From Streptomyces carminius (lineage in GTDB: Bacteria; Actinomycetota; Actinomycetes; Streptomycetales; Streptomycetaceae): DNA of 64,000 nucleotides. The position numbers were made by a program, and so were the translations under genes. Positions 36,040 through 44,258 of this stretch are shown here, piece by piece. Below the pieces are notes generated by a model, which was not told the DNA's origin, did not search any database, and worked only from the letters and a program-made list of their open reading frames with translations. The stretch covers positions 1 to 64,000 of the forward strand of contig NZ_PGGW01000039.1 in assembly GCF_002794255.1 (NCBI RefSeq). Direction: 5' to 3'. Every line of letters begins with the position of its first letter. Positions within the stretch are counted from its first letter, which is position 1.

Positions 36040-36975
36040 GTGAGTGCTGCGATGCGAGGCCGTACCCCTGACCGTCTGTGCGCCGAGGCGCTCGACCTGG
36101 CTCGGGAGGCGGCCGAGGACGCCGCCTTCCCCGGCAAGATCGGCGACCATCTGGGTGTCGTCGCCGAGGGGGATCGTGTTGTCACGCACTTCTTCGAGTG
36201 CCAGGAGATCGGCTACCGGGGCTGGCGCTGGGCCGTCACGGTCGCCCGGGCCTCGCGGGCGAAGTCGGTGACGCTGGACGAGACCGTCCTGCTGCCCGGC
36301 CCCGACGCGCTGCTCGCACCCGAATGGGTGCCCTGGAGCGAACGGCTGCGCCCCGGCGACCTCGGCCCCGGCGACCTGCTGCCCACCGAGTCGGACGACC
36401 CGCGGCTGGAGCCCGGGTACTCCGGCGAGGACATCCCGCCGCCGAACTCCGTCCTCTCCGAGGAGGCGTGGGACGGCAGCGCGGGTCTGGCGGCGGCCGA
36501 GGACGCCGACCTCTCCACCAACGAGCCCGGGGAGTTCCCCGGCGTCCCGGCGCGCGGCAGCGTCGCCGCGGTCGCCGAGGAGATCGGCATGGGCCGCCCC
36601 CGGGTCCTGTCGCGCGACGGCCTGCGCACCGCCGCCGACCGCTGGGAGGAGGCGCACGGCCCCGGGACCCCGATGGCCCAGGCGGCCCCCGCCTCCTGCA
36701 CGAGCTGCGGCTTCCTCGTGCCGCTGGCGGGCTCGCTGAAGCAGGCGTTCGGGGTGTGCGCCAACGAGTTCTCCCCGGCGGACGGCCGGGTGGTCTCCCT
36801 GGCCTACGGCTGCGGCGCCCACTCGGAGGCCGCCGTGATGCCCAAGCCGCCCCACCCGGTCCCGCCGGTGCTGGACGAGAACCGGGTGGACGAGCTGGAC
36901 CTGGGCGGAGGCGGCGGCGCGGACAGCGCCGGAGACGCCTCCGGCGACGGCGCCTCCGGCGGTCCGGAGGCGTAG
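36040..36975 (+). CDS. DUF3027 family protein
   Basis: A 311-residue protein from a GTG with TAGGAGAG upstream. The conserved core has VVAEGDRVVTHFFECQEIGYRGWRWAVTVARA (40-75), WVPWSERLRPGDLGPGDLLPT and a C-terminal Cys cluster (CTSCGFLVPL, GVCANEFSPADGRVV, YGCGAH) that looks metal-binding. The last 35 residues are Gly/Asp-rich and disordered. The family is actinobacterial, with no known function. It is divergent from the MFS gene across a 230-bp gap. Confidence 0.88.
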   Translation: MSAAMRGRTPDRLCAEALDLAREAAEDAAFPGKIGDHLGVVAEGDRVVTHFFECQEIGYRGWRWAVTVARASRAKSVTLDETVLLPGPDALLAPEWVPWSERLRPGDLGPGDLLPTESDDPRLEPGYSGEDIPPPNSVLSEEAWDGSAGLAAAEDADLSTNEPGEFPGVPARGSVAAVAEEIGMGRPRVLSRDGLRTAADRWEEAHGPGTPMAQAAPASCTSCGFLVPLAGSLKQAFGVCANEFSPADGRVVSLAYGCGAHSEAAVMPKPPHPVPPVLDENRVDELDLGGGGGADSAGDASGDGASGGPEA

Positions 36976-36987
36976 CGCCCGCCGCAC

Positions 36988-37014
36988 CCGGCCGCCGCCG
37001 TCGGTGGCGGCCGG
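36988..37014. terminator. Hairpin after the DUF3027 gene
   Basis: CCGGCCGCC (36988-36996) and GGCGGCCGG (37006-37014) form a 9-bp stem 12 bp after the stop. It also lies 65 bp beyond the convergent gene end, so it may act for both. Confidence 0.5.
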
Positions 37015-37080
37015 AGCGTACGGCCCGCGCCGTCCCCGTACCCGCCACGTCCGGCCTGCCCCATCACCGGGCCTCACGGT

Positions 37081-37434
37081 TCAGCGGAACTCGTGCACCA
37101 CCCGGATCCTGCCGACGATGTGGGCGTTGAACTCGTCGAGCTCCTCGGCCGGCACCCACAGTTCGAGGATCGTGCGCCCGCCCGCCTGCCGGACCGGGTA
37201 CCGGCGCAGGAAAGCGGACTCGACCTCGAACCGCGTGACGAAGCCGGCGCCGTCGTGCTTGACGTTCCAGTCCCGCGCGATCCTGACGGCGTAGTCCTCG
37301 TTGAGCACCGGATAGAAGATCGGCTGCTCGGGGAGCCGGGGCGGCCAGGCACGCCAGTCCAGCTCCCGCACCAGCTCCAGTTCCCCGGGACCGGTGGGGC
37401 GCCACAGGGTCGTCGTCGCCTGTCTGCTGGTCAC
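37081..37434 (-). CDS. Small conserved actinobacterial protein (often labelled ADP-ribosylation/crystallin J1)
   Basis: A 117-residue protein from a GTG start: TTTLWRPTGPGELELVRE, WPPRLPEQPIFYPVLN, ARDWNVKHDGAGFVTRFEV, LELWVPAEELDEFNAHIVG. The pattern is well conserved in Streptomyces. It is often annotated as ADP-ribosylation/crystallin J1, but no such catalytic motif is visible, so I treat the function as unknown. It is soluble, with no signal peptide. Confidence 0.75.
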   Translation of the reverse strand: MTSRQATTTLWRPTGPGELELVRELDWRAWPPRLPEQPIFYPVLNEDYAVRIARDWNVKHDGAGFVTRFEVESAFLRRYPVRQAGGRTILELWVPAEELDEFNAHIVGRIRVVHEFR

Positions 37435-37609
37435 GGGTATCGCTCCCCGGACGGGGCGGGCCGCCGGTACGGCCGCCGGGGGCCCGACGGTACCGGCGGC
37501 CCCGGCACTGCGGCCACCGGGTTTCGGACCCCGGCCACGGAATTCCTCCGGTGTCCCCGTCCGGTTACGCCTGGTGCCTCTGCTGGTCCGAGACTGGCTC
37601 TCGCGCCGC

Positions 37610-37834
37610 TCACGGCAGGCGTTCGAACCTCCCGCCGTGGAGGCCGTCCAGGAACGCCGCCCACTGGGCGGAGGGGAACAGGAGCGGTGTGCGTTCGGGG
37701 TGCTTGCTGTCCCGTACGGCCGTCCGGCCCGGCGGGGCCGCCGTGACCTCCACGCACGCGCCTTCGGCACTGCTGGCGCTGGACTTGACCCACGTCAGGG
37801 ACGTGCGGCCGGCTATGGGCGGGTTCGACTCCAT
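37610..37834 (-). CDS. DUF397 protein
   Basis: A 74-residue protein with the DUF397 pattern: LTWVKSSASSAEGACVEVTAA, VAVRDSK-like TAVRDSKHPER and a terminal FPSAQWAAFLDGL. Small DUF397 proteins almost always follow a DUF5753 helix-turn-helix regulator and act as its partner in Streptomyces. Here the upstream DUF5753 gene seems truncated, so this copy may be orphaned. It starts 8 bp after that gene's stop. Confidence 0.9.
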   Translation of the reverse strand: MESNPPIAGRTSLTWVKSSASSAEGACVEVTAAPPGRTAVRDSKHPERTPLLFPSAQWAAFLDGLHGGRFERLP

Positions 37835-37841
37835 CGGTTCG

Positions 37842-38285
37842 TTACTCCTTCGAGGCGAGTGCGTTGAGCAGTGCCGCCGATTCGGCGGGGTCCAGAGCGC
37901 CGGCCGTCAGGTGCCCGAACCTCTTCGCGAGGCTCCGTACCTGCCGGTCCCGCTCCAGGAAGTTGTTCCCGGCCGGGCTGTCCACGTAGCTGACGCGTGG
38001 GTCGGAAGGGCCGAATTCCAGCAGGGAGAACGAGCCGCGCATCCCGGGATGGGCACCCTTGGCCAAGGGGTAGACCTGGAGCGTGATGTTGGGGCGCCGC
38101 GCCGCGTTGGCCAGCGCTTCGAGCTGCTCGCGCATGACGTCGGCGCCGCCGACCGGCCGCAGCAGGGCGGTCTCGTCGATGATCTCCCACAGCTCCAGCG
38201 GATCGTTCCCGGCGGCAAGCCTGCGCTGGCTGCACGGCCGGGTGGACCGGCCCGGGATGCGGGCCGGAGGTGCGGGCGCCCTCAC
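37842..38285 (-). pseudogene. DUF5753 regulator fragment lacking its N-terminal HTH
   Basis: From about residue 22 this frame reads RRLAAGNDPLELWEIIDETALLR, the middle of a DUF5753 domain. It continues normally to the end (YPLAKGAHPGMRGSFSLLEF; SYVDSPAGNNFLERD; ESAALLNALA). Intact homologues are about 270-290 residues with an XRE HTH in the first 70. Here only about 125 recognisable residues remain, and the upstream DNA encodes the end of a VanZ-type protein. The first 20 residues do not resemble the family. A remnant left by deletion is the simplest reading. Confidence 0.75.
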
Positions 38286-39586
38286 GCCCGGGAGAGCTCG
38301 GCCGTCCGGTGACCGTCACCGGTCCCCGGCCCGGCCGGTCCGGGGACCGCGGCGTCGGCGGCGGTCTCGGCGGCCGGAGCGCCCTCGGCGGACTCGGCGG
38401 AGCGGGCCGAGGTGGGCGGGAGCGCCGTGTTGCGCACTCCGCTCAGGGTCTCGTGCGGCGCCGACTGGCGGGGGTGCAGCAGGGTCCTCGTCCCGTACCA
38501 GAACCAGAAGGGGAGGGCGAACCCCGCCATCAGGAGCAGCGTGCCGTAGGGGAGGGAGTACGCGAGGCGCAGGAGCCCGGACGGGTCCGCGTCCGGCACG
38601 GTCGAGACCCCTTGCGGGAACAGCAGGACGACCGTCGCCAGCACGCCCGTCAGCACGATTACCAGGGGAGAGACGACCACCCCGAGGAGCAGCGCCCGCA
38701 GGAGGAGCCGCCAGGGCGCCGGCCGCCCGGTGCCGTCCGGGCCCGTCAGCCTCAGCCGCAGCAGCCGCTTCCCCGGCGTCGCCGAGGTCGCGGCCGGCAG
38801 CACCACGAACCAGAGGACGAACAGCGCCGGCGGGCTGAGCAGCGCCGCCGTCGCCTCTCCCCGCAGCAGGAGGACCGCGCCCGTGACGGCGGAGGCGGCC
38901 GCGAGACCGGCGAGGTCCACCGTCAGGGCGGTGAGCCGGCGCCCGAACGGGACCGCCCGCCGCAGGCGCACCCGCTCGTCGAGCCGTTCCAGCGGCGGCA
39001 GCACCCGCGCCACCGGACCGGCCACGAGCCAGCCCAGGGCGGCTCCCGCCGTGTTGAACAGCAGGTCGTCGATGTCGAGGAGCCGGTAGGGGCACGGGTA
39101 GAGGCCCCAGATGCCGGTTCCCTGCGTCAGCTCGAAGAACAGCGACGTGCCCAGCCCCGCCGCGGTGGCCGCCACCAGTCCGCGGCGGACGTGGCAGCGG
39201 ACGAAGACGCCGAGCGGCAGCAGCAGGAGCACGTTGAACACCGCGCCCGCGACGGCCGGATTGTGCAGCACGAGCGCGCCCAGCGACACCTTCTGGTCGG
39301 CCTCCTTCCACACGTCCCCCAGGGTGTGGCCCGGCCGCCACTCCGGGCGGGCGATCTCGGCGAACCTCGTGCACATGTCGGGGGTGCGCACGGGCAGCGG
39401 CACGAGCGTCATGCACAGGGCGGTGAAGCCGTAGTACAGGAAGCCGAAGAGGGACAGCGCCCGGCCGGAGGACAGCACCCCGTGCCGGCGGTAGACGGTG
39501 ACGGCCATCGGCAGCAGCGTCAGCAGGGCCAGCAGCGGGAAGAGGGCGGCTGCCGTCTTGATGGGCAGGAGGTAGGTCTGGGCCAC
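38282..39586 (-). CDS. VanZ-like membrane protein with C-terminal RDD-like domain
   Basis: A 434-residue protein. The VanZ-like part occupies about 1-190 (YYGFTALCMTLVPLP; FNVLLLLPLGVFVRC; SLFFELTQGTGIWGLYPCPYRLLDIDDLLFNTAGAALGWLV). An RDD-like domain follows (VPFGRRLTALTVDLAG; LPAATSATPGKRLLRLRL; APWRLLLRALLLGVVVSPLV). A charged, Ala-rich C-terminal tail ends the protein. VanZ homologues modify teicoplanin sensitivity or envelope lipids. The GTG at 39586 lies just beside a cluster of AT-rich inverted repeats that is a likely operator. Its end overlaps the DUF5753 fragment by 4 bp. Confidence 0.83.
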   Translation of the reverse strand: MAQTYLLPIKTAAALFPLLALLTLLPMAVTVYRRHGVLSSGRALSLFGFLYYGFTALCMTLVPLPVRTPDMCTRFAEIARPEWRPGHTLGDVWKEADQKVSLGALVLHNPAVAGAVFNVLLLLPLGVFVRCHVRRGLVAATAAGLGTSLFFELTQGTGIWGLYPCPYRLLDIDDLLFNTAGAALGWLVAGPVARVLPPLERLDERVRLRRAVPFGRRLTALTVDLAGLAAASAVTGAVLLLRGEATAALLSPPALFVLWFVVLPAATSATPGKRLLRLRLTGPDGTGRPAPWRLLLRALLLGVVVSPLVIVLTGVLATVVLLFPQGVSTVPDADPSGLLRLAYSLPYGTLLLMAGFALPFWFWYGTRTLLHPRQSAPHETLSGVRNTALPPTSARSAESAEGAPAAETAADAAVPGPAGPGTGDGHRTAELSRA

Positions 39587-39594
39587 ACGACGAC

Positions 39595-39625
39595 TATACA
39601 CAGCATGTATACACGTGGTGTATAG
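39595..39625. promoter_or_regulatory. AT-rich inverted repeats before the VanZ-like gene
   Basis: TATACAC (39595-39601), GTATACAC (39607-39614) and GTGTATAG (39618-39625) give a perfect TATACAC-GTG-GTGTATA palindrome plus a third half-site. It stands out in very GC-rich surroundings and lies 9-39 bp before the GTG start. A repressor site overlapping the promoter or ribosome-binding region is likely. Confidence 0.65.
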
Positions 39626-39743
39626 CTGGTCGGCGCGGTGCGGCGGAAGCCCTGCGGGCGGCCGGGCGCTCCCCGGGGTGCTGGGCGGCGGTGGCGCCCG
39701 GGATGCCCTCGCAGGTGACGTGGGTGAGCCGGGGACGGCGCGG

Positions 39744-40676
39744 TCACCGCTCCCGGGCGGGACCGGACCGGCGGCGCTGTTCCGGTTCGGTGCCGGAGTC
39801 GGTGCCGGAGTCGGTGCCGGTGCCGGTGCCGGAGTCGGTGAGGATCCAGCTCGCGAGGAGGTCCAGGGCCCGCTTCGAGGGTGATCCCGCCTCCGCGGTG
39901 TAGACGAACACGGTGGTGTCGGGGTCCCCGGGCGGGACGAGGGTCTCGTACTCGACGGTGAGGTCGCCGACGAGGGGGTGGCGGAGGCGCTTGGAGCCGT
40001 GGGTGCGCTGGTGGACGCGGTGCTGCTCCCACCACCGGTCGAACTCGCGGCTGTGCTCCCGCAGTTCCTCGACGAGGGCGAGCGTGGCCCGGTCGCCGGG
40101 GTCGCGGCCGGACTCGAACCGCAGACTCTCCACCGCGGCCCGCGCCTGGTCCTCCCAGTCGGCGAACAGGGAGCGGGCGTCCTCGTCGAGGAACATCCAG
40201 CGCGCGTAGTTGCGGTGCCGCGGGGGCAGCCGTTCGAAGTCGGTGAACAGCGCCCGGGCCATCCGGTTGGCGGCGAGGACGTCGGTGCGGCGCCCCAGGA
40301 CGAGGACGGGCTCGCCGTCGAGGGCGTCCAGGAGCTGGTACAGGCCGGGGCGGACGCGCTGGACGCCGCGGGGGCGCCGGGCCGGCGCGCCCGGGGCCAC
40401 GCCGAAGAGGTCCCGCAGGTGTGCGCGGCCCGCGTCGTCCAGGCCCAGGGCGCGGCCGAGGGATTCGACGACGGCGGGGGAGGGCGTGATGCGCCTGCCC
40501 TGTTCGAGGCGGGTGTAGTAGTCGGCCGACACCCCGGCCAGGAAGGCGACCTCCTCACGGCGCAGGCCCGGGACGCGGCGTACCCGGCCGTCCGGGGGGA
40601 GCCCGGCGCGCGAGGGGTCCACCTGGGCGCGGGCCCGTCTCAGGAAGTCGGCCAGTTCGCGGTTGGTCTCGGCCAC
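39744..40676 (-). CDS. XRE-family regulator with MmyB-like ligand domain
   Basis: A 310-residue protein. The HTH lies at about 5-75 (ELADFLRRARAQ; VPGLRREEVAFLAGVSADYYTRLEQGR; PSPAVVESLGRAL). It is followed by the MmyB domain (LLDALDGEPVLVLGRRTDVLAANRMARALFTDF; RNYARWMFLDEDARSLFADWED; HPLVGDLTVEYETL; VFVYTAEAGSPSKRAL), which binds fatty-acid-like ligands in solved relatives. The C-terminal end has a Thr/Gly/Asp/Ser low-complexity stretch. It is divergent from an SDR gene, the usual arrangement for this family, and probably represses it. Confidence 0.9.
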   Translation of the reverse strand: MAETNRELADFLRRARAQVDPSRAGLPPDGRVRRVPGLRREEVAFLAGVSADYYTRLEQGRRITPSPAVVESLGRALGLDDAGRAHLRDLFGVAPGAPARRPRGVQRVRPGLYQLLDALDGEPVLVLGRRTDVLAANRMARALFTDFERLPPRHRNYARWMFLDEDARSLFADWEDQARAAVESLRFESGRDPGDRATLALVEELREHSREFDRWWEQHRVHQRTHGSKRLRHPLVGDLTVEYETLVPPGDPDTTVFVYTAEAGSPSKRALDLLASWILTDSGTGTGTDSGTDSGTEPEQRRRSGPARER

Positions 40677-40714
40677 ACACACCAGTGTCGCCGACGCCGG
40701 GCGTTCCCGACTGG

Positions 40715-40755
40715 CCCTGCGCGTCCCAGGTTGCCCCGTCCCCGGTCGCGCAGGG
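40715..40755. promoter_or_regulatory. Spaced inverted repeat between the XRE regulator and SDR gene
   Basis: CCCTGCGCG (40715-40723) and CGCGCAGGG (40747-40755) are perfect complements separated by 23 bp, in the 178-bp divergent promoter region. Two half-sites on the same helix face would suit the XRE regulator. This is a sequence-only suggestion. Confidence 0.4.
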
Positions 40756-40854
40756 CGCGATATGCGCGTCCACGGCGGGGTGCGGCGGCCCACGCTGGAT
40801 GCATGCCGGCCCCGGGGACCGCCCGGGGCCGCCCCGTACCGGCAAAGGACGATC

Positions 40855-41718
40855 ATGACTTTTCCGACCGACCGACCCGCGATCTGGTTCGTGACCGGCA
40901 CCTCCCGCGGTCTGGGACTGCACCTGGTGAGGCAGTTGCTGGAGCGCGGTGACAAGGTCGCGGCGACGACGCGGTCCTCCGAGCGGCTGCTCGCGGCGCT
41001 CGGTGACGGCACCGACACCTCCGGCCTCCTCCCGCTCACCGTCGACCTGCGCGACGAGGCACAGGTGAGCGCCGCCGTGCGGGAGACCACCGGGCGCTTC
41101 GGCTGCCTGGACGTGGTGGTGAACAACGCGGGCTACGGGTTCCTGGCCGCGGTGGAGGAGACCGGCGACCGCGAGGTCCGCGACATGCTCGACGTCCAGG
41201 TCGTCGGCGTGTGGAACGTGCTGCGGGCCGCGCTGCCCGTCCTGCGCGAGCAGCGCGGCGGCCACATCGTGAACGTGTCCTCGGTCCTGGGCCTGACCGC
41301 TGTTCCGGGCTGGGCGCTGTACTGCGCGGGCAAGTTCGCGCTGGAAGGGCTCAGCGAGGCGCTGGCGGCCGAGGTGGCCGACTTCGGGATCGGTGTGACC
41401 CTCGTCGAACCCGGCTACTTCCGCACCGACTTCCTCACCCGGGACTCGCTCGCCCTGCCCGCCGGCACCACCGAGCACTACCCGGCCATCCGCGAGATGG
41501 TGGACAGCCACCTCAAGCTCCAGGGCAGCCAGCCCGGCGACCCGGCCAGGGGCGCCGCGGCCGTCATCGACCGGGTCGTGGCCGGTGCGGGACCGCTGCG
41601 CCAGCTGCTCGGCTCCGACTCCCACGCCTACGCGACCGCCAAGGTCGAGGCCCTCCGGGCGAACCTCGACGCCACCGCGGACACCGCGCCCGCCACGGAC
41701 TTCCCCACCGTCGCCTGA
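40855..41718 (+). CDS. Short-chain dehydrogenase/reductase
   Basis: A 287-residue classical SDR. The cofactor motif TGTSRGLG is at 16-23, followed by NNAG and the active-site Ser and YCAGK (YxxxK). After that comes PGYFRTDF, typical of oxidoreductases related to YusZ. The Arg after the Gly-rich loop (ATTRSSERL) suggests NADP preference. The ATG at 40855 has AAAGGA upstream. It is probably controlled by the divergent MmyB-type regulator, and the substrate is unknown. Confidence 0.9.
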   Translation: MTFPTDRPAIWFVTGTSRGLGLHLVRQLLERGDKVAATTRSSERLLAALGDGTDTSGLLPLTVDLRDEAQVSAAVRETTGRFGCLDVVVNNAGYGFLAAVEETGDREVRDMLDVQVVGVWNVLRAALPVLREQRGGHIVNVSSVLGLTAVPGWALYCAGKFALEGLSEALAAEVADFGIGVTLVEPGYFRTDFLTRDSLALPAGTTEHYPAIREMVDSHLKLQGSQPGDPARGAAAVIDRVVAGAGPLRQLLGSDSHAYATAKVEALRANLDATADTAPATDFPTVA

Positions 41719-41771
41719 GCGGCTCGCTCACGGGCGCGGGAGGATGGGCCGGCCGGGTTCGCGGCACGGCA

Positions 41772-41807
41772 CCCCGGCCGTCCCCGGCCACCCCGGGACG
41801 GCCGGGG
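41772..41807 (+). terminator. Hairpin after the SDR gene
   Basis: CCCCGGCCGTCCC (41772-41784) and GGGACGGCCGGGG (41795-41807) form a perfect 13-bp stem with a 10-nt loop. It separates the SDR gene from the following toxin-antitoxin unit. Confidence 0.65.
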
Positions 41808-41832
41808 ACGAGGAAGCGCGGCGGCGGGAGGC

Positions 41833-41848
41833 TGCGCACATGTGCGCA
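41833..41848. promoter_or_regulatory. Perfect 16-bp palindrome, toxin-antitoxin operator
   Basis: TGCGCACATGTGCGCA is exactly palindromic and lies 19 bp before the antitoxin ATG. Phd/YefM antitoxins repress their own promoters through short palindromes of this kind. Confidence 0.7.
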
Positions 41849-41867
41849 CTTCCGTAAGCTGGTGTGC

Positions 41868-42128
41868 ATGACGGAGATCGCTTACTCGATCGTGGAAGCC
41901 CGTGCCCGGCTCGGCGCCATCGCGCGCAACGTCAGCGCCACCCGGGAGCCGGTCGCCATCACCGACCACGGGCAGACCGTCGCGATACTGGTCAGCCCCG
42001 CCGACGCCCTGGAACTCCAGGAGCTGCGTGCCCTGGCCGCCTACCGCGCGCGCCAGGCCCGGGGGGAGGACGCCGGTGTCCCGCACGACGAGGCGTACCG
42101 CCGTGTCTTCGGCGGGGACGAGGCGTGA
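41868..42128 (+). CDS. Type II antitoxin, Phd/YefM family
   Basis: An 86-residue protein. The DNA-binding N-terminal part is EIAYSIVEARARLGAIARNVSATREPVAITDHGQTVAILVSPADALEL, the complete Phd/YefM fold. The C-terminal 30 residues (RARQARGEDAGVPHDEAYRRVFG) are the toxin-binding tail. It is translationally coupled to the RelE-like toxin by a GTGA overlap. It should neutralise that toxin and repress the operon through the palindrome just upstream. Confidence 0.93.
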   Translation: MTEIAYSIVEARARLGAIARNVSATREPVAITDHGQTVAILVSPADALELQELRALAAYRARQARGEDAGVPHDEAYRRVFGGDEA

Positions 42129-42370
42129 GGTACGAGGTCGTCTGGGAACCGGAGGCACTCGCGCAGGCGGAGCGGTTCGCCAAGGACGACCCGCAGGGAG
42201 TGCGGCAGGTGTTCACCGCGATCGATCTTCTCGCCGACGATCCCAGGCCCCGGGGTGCTTTCGGCAGCACGGACATGCTGCGGATCCATGTCGGCGCCTA
42301 CCGGGTGCTGTACGGAATCAGCGATCAGCAGGTCCGTGTCGGCGTGATCCACCTCGGGCGCCTGCGCTGA
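42125..42370 (+). CDS. Type II toxin, RelE/ParE family
   Basis: An 81-residue protein from a GTG overlapping the antitoxin stop. YEVVWEPEALAQAERFAKDDPQGVRQVFTAIDLLADDPRPRG, MLRIHVGAYRVLYGI and VGVIHLGRLR follow the RelE fold, including the conserved Arg in RIHVGAYRVLY. It is predicted to be a ribosome-dependent mRNA interferase. The length and gene order are typical. Confidence 0.93.
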   Translation: MRYEVVWEPEALAQAERFAKDDPQGVRQVFTAIDLLADDPRPRGAFGSTDMLRIHVGAYRVLYGISDQQVRVGVIHLGRLR

Positions 42371-42403
42371 GTGCCACCGTGGCGTTCCCCTCGGGACGCG
42401 GCC

Positions 42404-43588
42404 TCAGCGGAAGGCGGGCAGGCCCGTCATCGCCTGGCCGATGACCAGGGTGTGCATCTCCGGGGTGCCCTCGTAGGTCAGCACCGACTCCAGGTTCGTC
42501 ATGTGCCGGATCACCGGGTACTCCAGGGAGATCCCGTTGGCGCCCAGGATCGTGCGGGCGGTGCGGCAGATCTCCAGGGCCTTGTTCACGTTGTTGAGCT
42601 TGCCGACGCTGACCTGCTCCGGCCGCAGCGACCCCACCGCCTCTCTGCGGCGGCCCAGGTGCAGGGCCAGCAGGGTGCCGTTGGTCAGCTCCACCGCCAT
42701 GTTCGCCAGCTTCTCCTGGGTGAGCTGGAAGCCCGCGATCGGTCGGCCGAACTGCTCGCGCCGCCCGGCGTACTCCAGGGCCACCGCCAGCGAGCTGCGC
42801 GCCGCGCCCAGGGCGCCCCAGACGATGCCGTAGCGGGCCTCGTTCAGACAGGACAGCGGGCCGCGCAGCCCGCGCGCCTCGGGCAGGACGGCGTCGGCGG
42901 GCAGCCGTACCCCGTCCAGGACGAGCTCGCTGGTGACCGAGGCCCGCAGCGACAGCTTGTGCCGGATCGGCGGGGCGGAGAAGCCGGGGGTGCCGGTGGG
43001 GACGACGAAGCCGCGCACGCCCTCGTCGGTCCGCGCCCAGACGACGGCGACCTCGGCCACCGAGCCGTTGGTGATCCACATCTTGCGGCCGTCGAGCACC
43101 CAGTCGTCCCCGTCGCGGCGGGCGCGGGTGCGCATGCCGGCCGGGTCGGAGCCGTGGTCGGGCTCGGTCAGGCCGAAGCAGCCGATGGCCTCCCCGGCGG
43201 CCATGCGCGGCAGCCACTGCTCCTTCTGCTCCTCGCTGCCGTACCGCCAGATGGCGTACATCGCCAGCGAGCCCTGCACGGAGACCAGGGAGCGGATGCC
43301 CGAGTCGGACGCCTCCAGCTCCAGGCAGGCCAGCCCGTACGCGACCGGGCCCAGCCCCGCGCAGCCGTAGCCGGTCAGGTGCATGCCCAGCAGGCCGAGG
43401 CGGCCGAACTCCCGGGTCAGTTCGCGGACGGCGGGCAGCTCGCCCTTCTCGAACCACTCGGCGACATACGGGTCGACGGACGCCTCGCACACCCGGCGGA
43501 CACTCGCCCGGACGTCCTTCTCCTCCGGGGTGAGCAACTCGTCGACGCCCACCAGGTCCAGCGGATCGGTCTTGGGGCTGCTACTCAT
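42404..43588 (-). CDS. Acyl-CoA dehydrogenase, glutaryl-CoA dehydrogenase-like
   Basis: A 394-residue flavoprotein with the three acyl-CoA dehydrogenase domains. FAD-site motifs are IGCFGLTEPDHGSDPAGM and MWITNGSVAEVAVVWART. The C-terminal helical domain includes ANGISLEYPVIRHMTNLESVLTYEGTPEMH, where the Glu of YEGTPE aligns with the catalytic base of glutaryl-CoA dehydrogenases. It probably oxidises glutaryl-CoA or a related short acyl-CoA. The ATG at 43588 with AAGG upstream is chosen over the GTG at 43597. No linked catabolic genes are present. Confidence 0.88.
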   Translation of the reverse strand: MSSSPKTDPLDLVGVDELLTPEEKDVRASVRRVCEASVDPYVAEWFEKGELPAVRELTREFGRLGLLGMHLTGYGCAGLGPVAYGLACLELEASDSGIRSLVSVQGSLAMYAIWRYGSEEQKEQWLPRMAAGEAIGCFGLTEPDHGSDPAGMRTRARRDGDDWVLDGRKMWITNGSVAEVAVVWARTDEGVRGFVVPTGTPGFSAPPIRHKLSLRASVTSELVLDGVRLPADAVLPEARGLRGPLSCLNEARYGIVWGALGAARSSLAVALEYAGRREQFGRPIAGFQLTQEKLANMAVELTNGTLLALHLGRRREAVGSLRPEQVSVGKLNNVNKALEICRTARTILGANGISLEYPVIRHMTNLESVLTYEGTPEMHTLVIGQAMTGLPAFR

Positions 43589-43754
43589 CTGGCGCACCTT
43601 CCGGACGGGACGTACGGGCCGGTCGTGCCGACCTTACCGGCGGGTACGGTACGCCCGCCGCCCCGGGCGCGGGTACCCCCGTGCCCGGGGCGTACGGTGG
43701 CCGGTTCCGGGCTGTCCGGGCGGTCCCGGTCCCGGTCCCGGTACGGTCCGGGCC

Positions 43755-44105
43755 GTGGACGACCGTGCGGAGCACCTGCTGGACCTGTTGCGTCACCTGC
43801 GCGACGACCTCGACCTCGGCCACTGGGACCCGGCCCCCGCCGAACGCGAGTTCGCCTCCCGGGCCCTGGACGCGGCCGGGTCGCTCCCCCTGGACGAGGC
43901 GATCGTCCGGAGCCTGCGGCCCCTCGTCCCCGGCCTCGGACCGGGCGAGGACTCCCGGCTCGCCTCCGCCGCCGTCTCCTGCGCCGTCCACTTCCGGCGG
44001 GCGCCGGAACCCGAGCCGCGGGTGGGCGAGAGGTTCCTGGAACTGCTGCGGAAGATCACCGGCCGCCCGGGGGCGGACGGCGCGGGAGCGCCCGTACGGC
44101 GGTGA
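43755..44105 (+). CDS. Hypothetical protein
   Basis: A 116-residue, helix-rich protein from a GTG start: EHLLDLLRHLRDDLDLGHWDPAPAEREFASRALDAAGSLPLDEAIVRSLRPLVPG and RVGERFLELLRKITG. It is acidic, Leu-rich and soluble. I recognise no family. The coding composition (G/C at third positions) and single clear start support its being real. It is divergent from the acyl-CoA dehydrogenase gene. Confidence 0.55.
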   Translation: MDDRAEHLLDLLRHLRDDLDLGHWDPAPAEREFASRALDAAGSLPLDEAIVRSLRPLVPGLGPGEDSRLASAAVSCAVHFRRAPEPEPRVGERFLELLRKITGRPGADGAGAPVRR

Positions 44106-44258
44106 CCCGGGGGCGGACCCGGGCGGGCGTCATGAACATTCGCCGGTGGACGAGCGGGCGGGGAAGCTCGGATTGTGTGCTTCGAGCGCCCGGTGTAGGC
44201 CTTCCGCTAGGCTCAGACGTGGACAGCGCCCAGGGTGAGCGATCTTGAGGTCGGTGCT

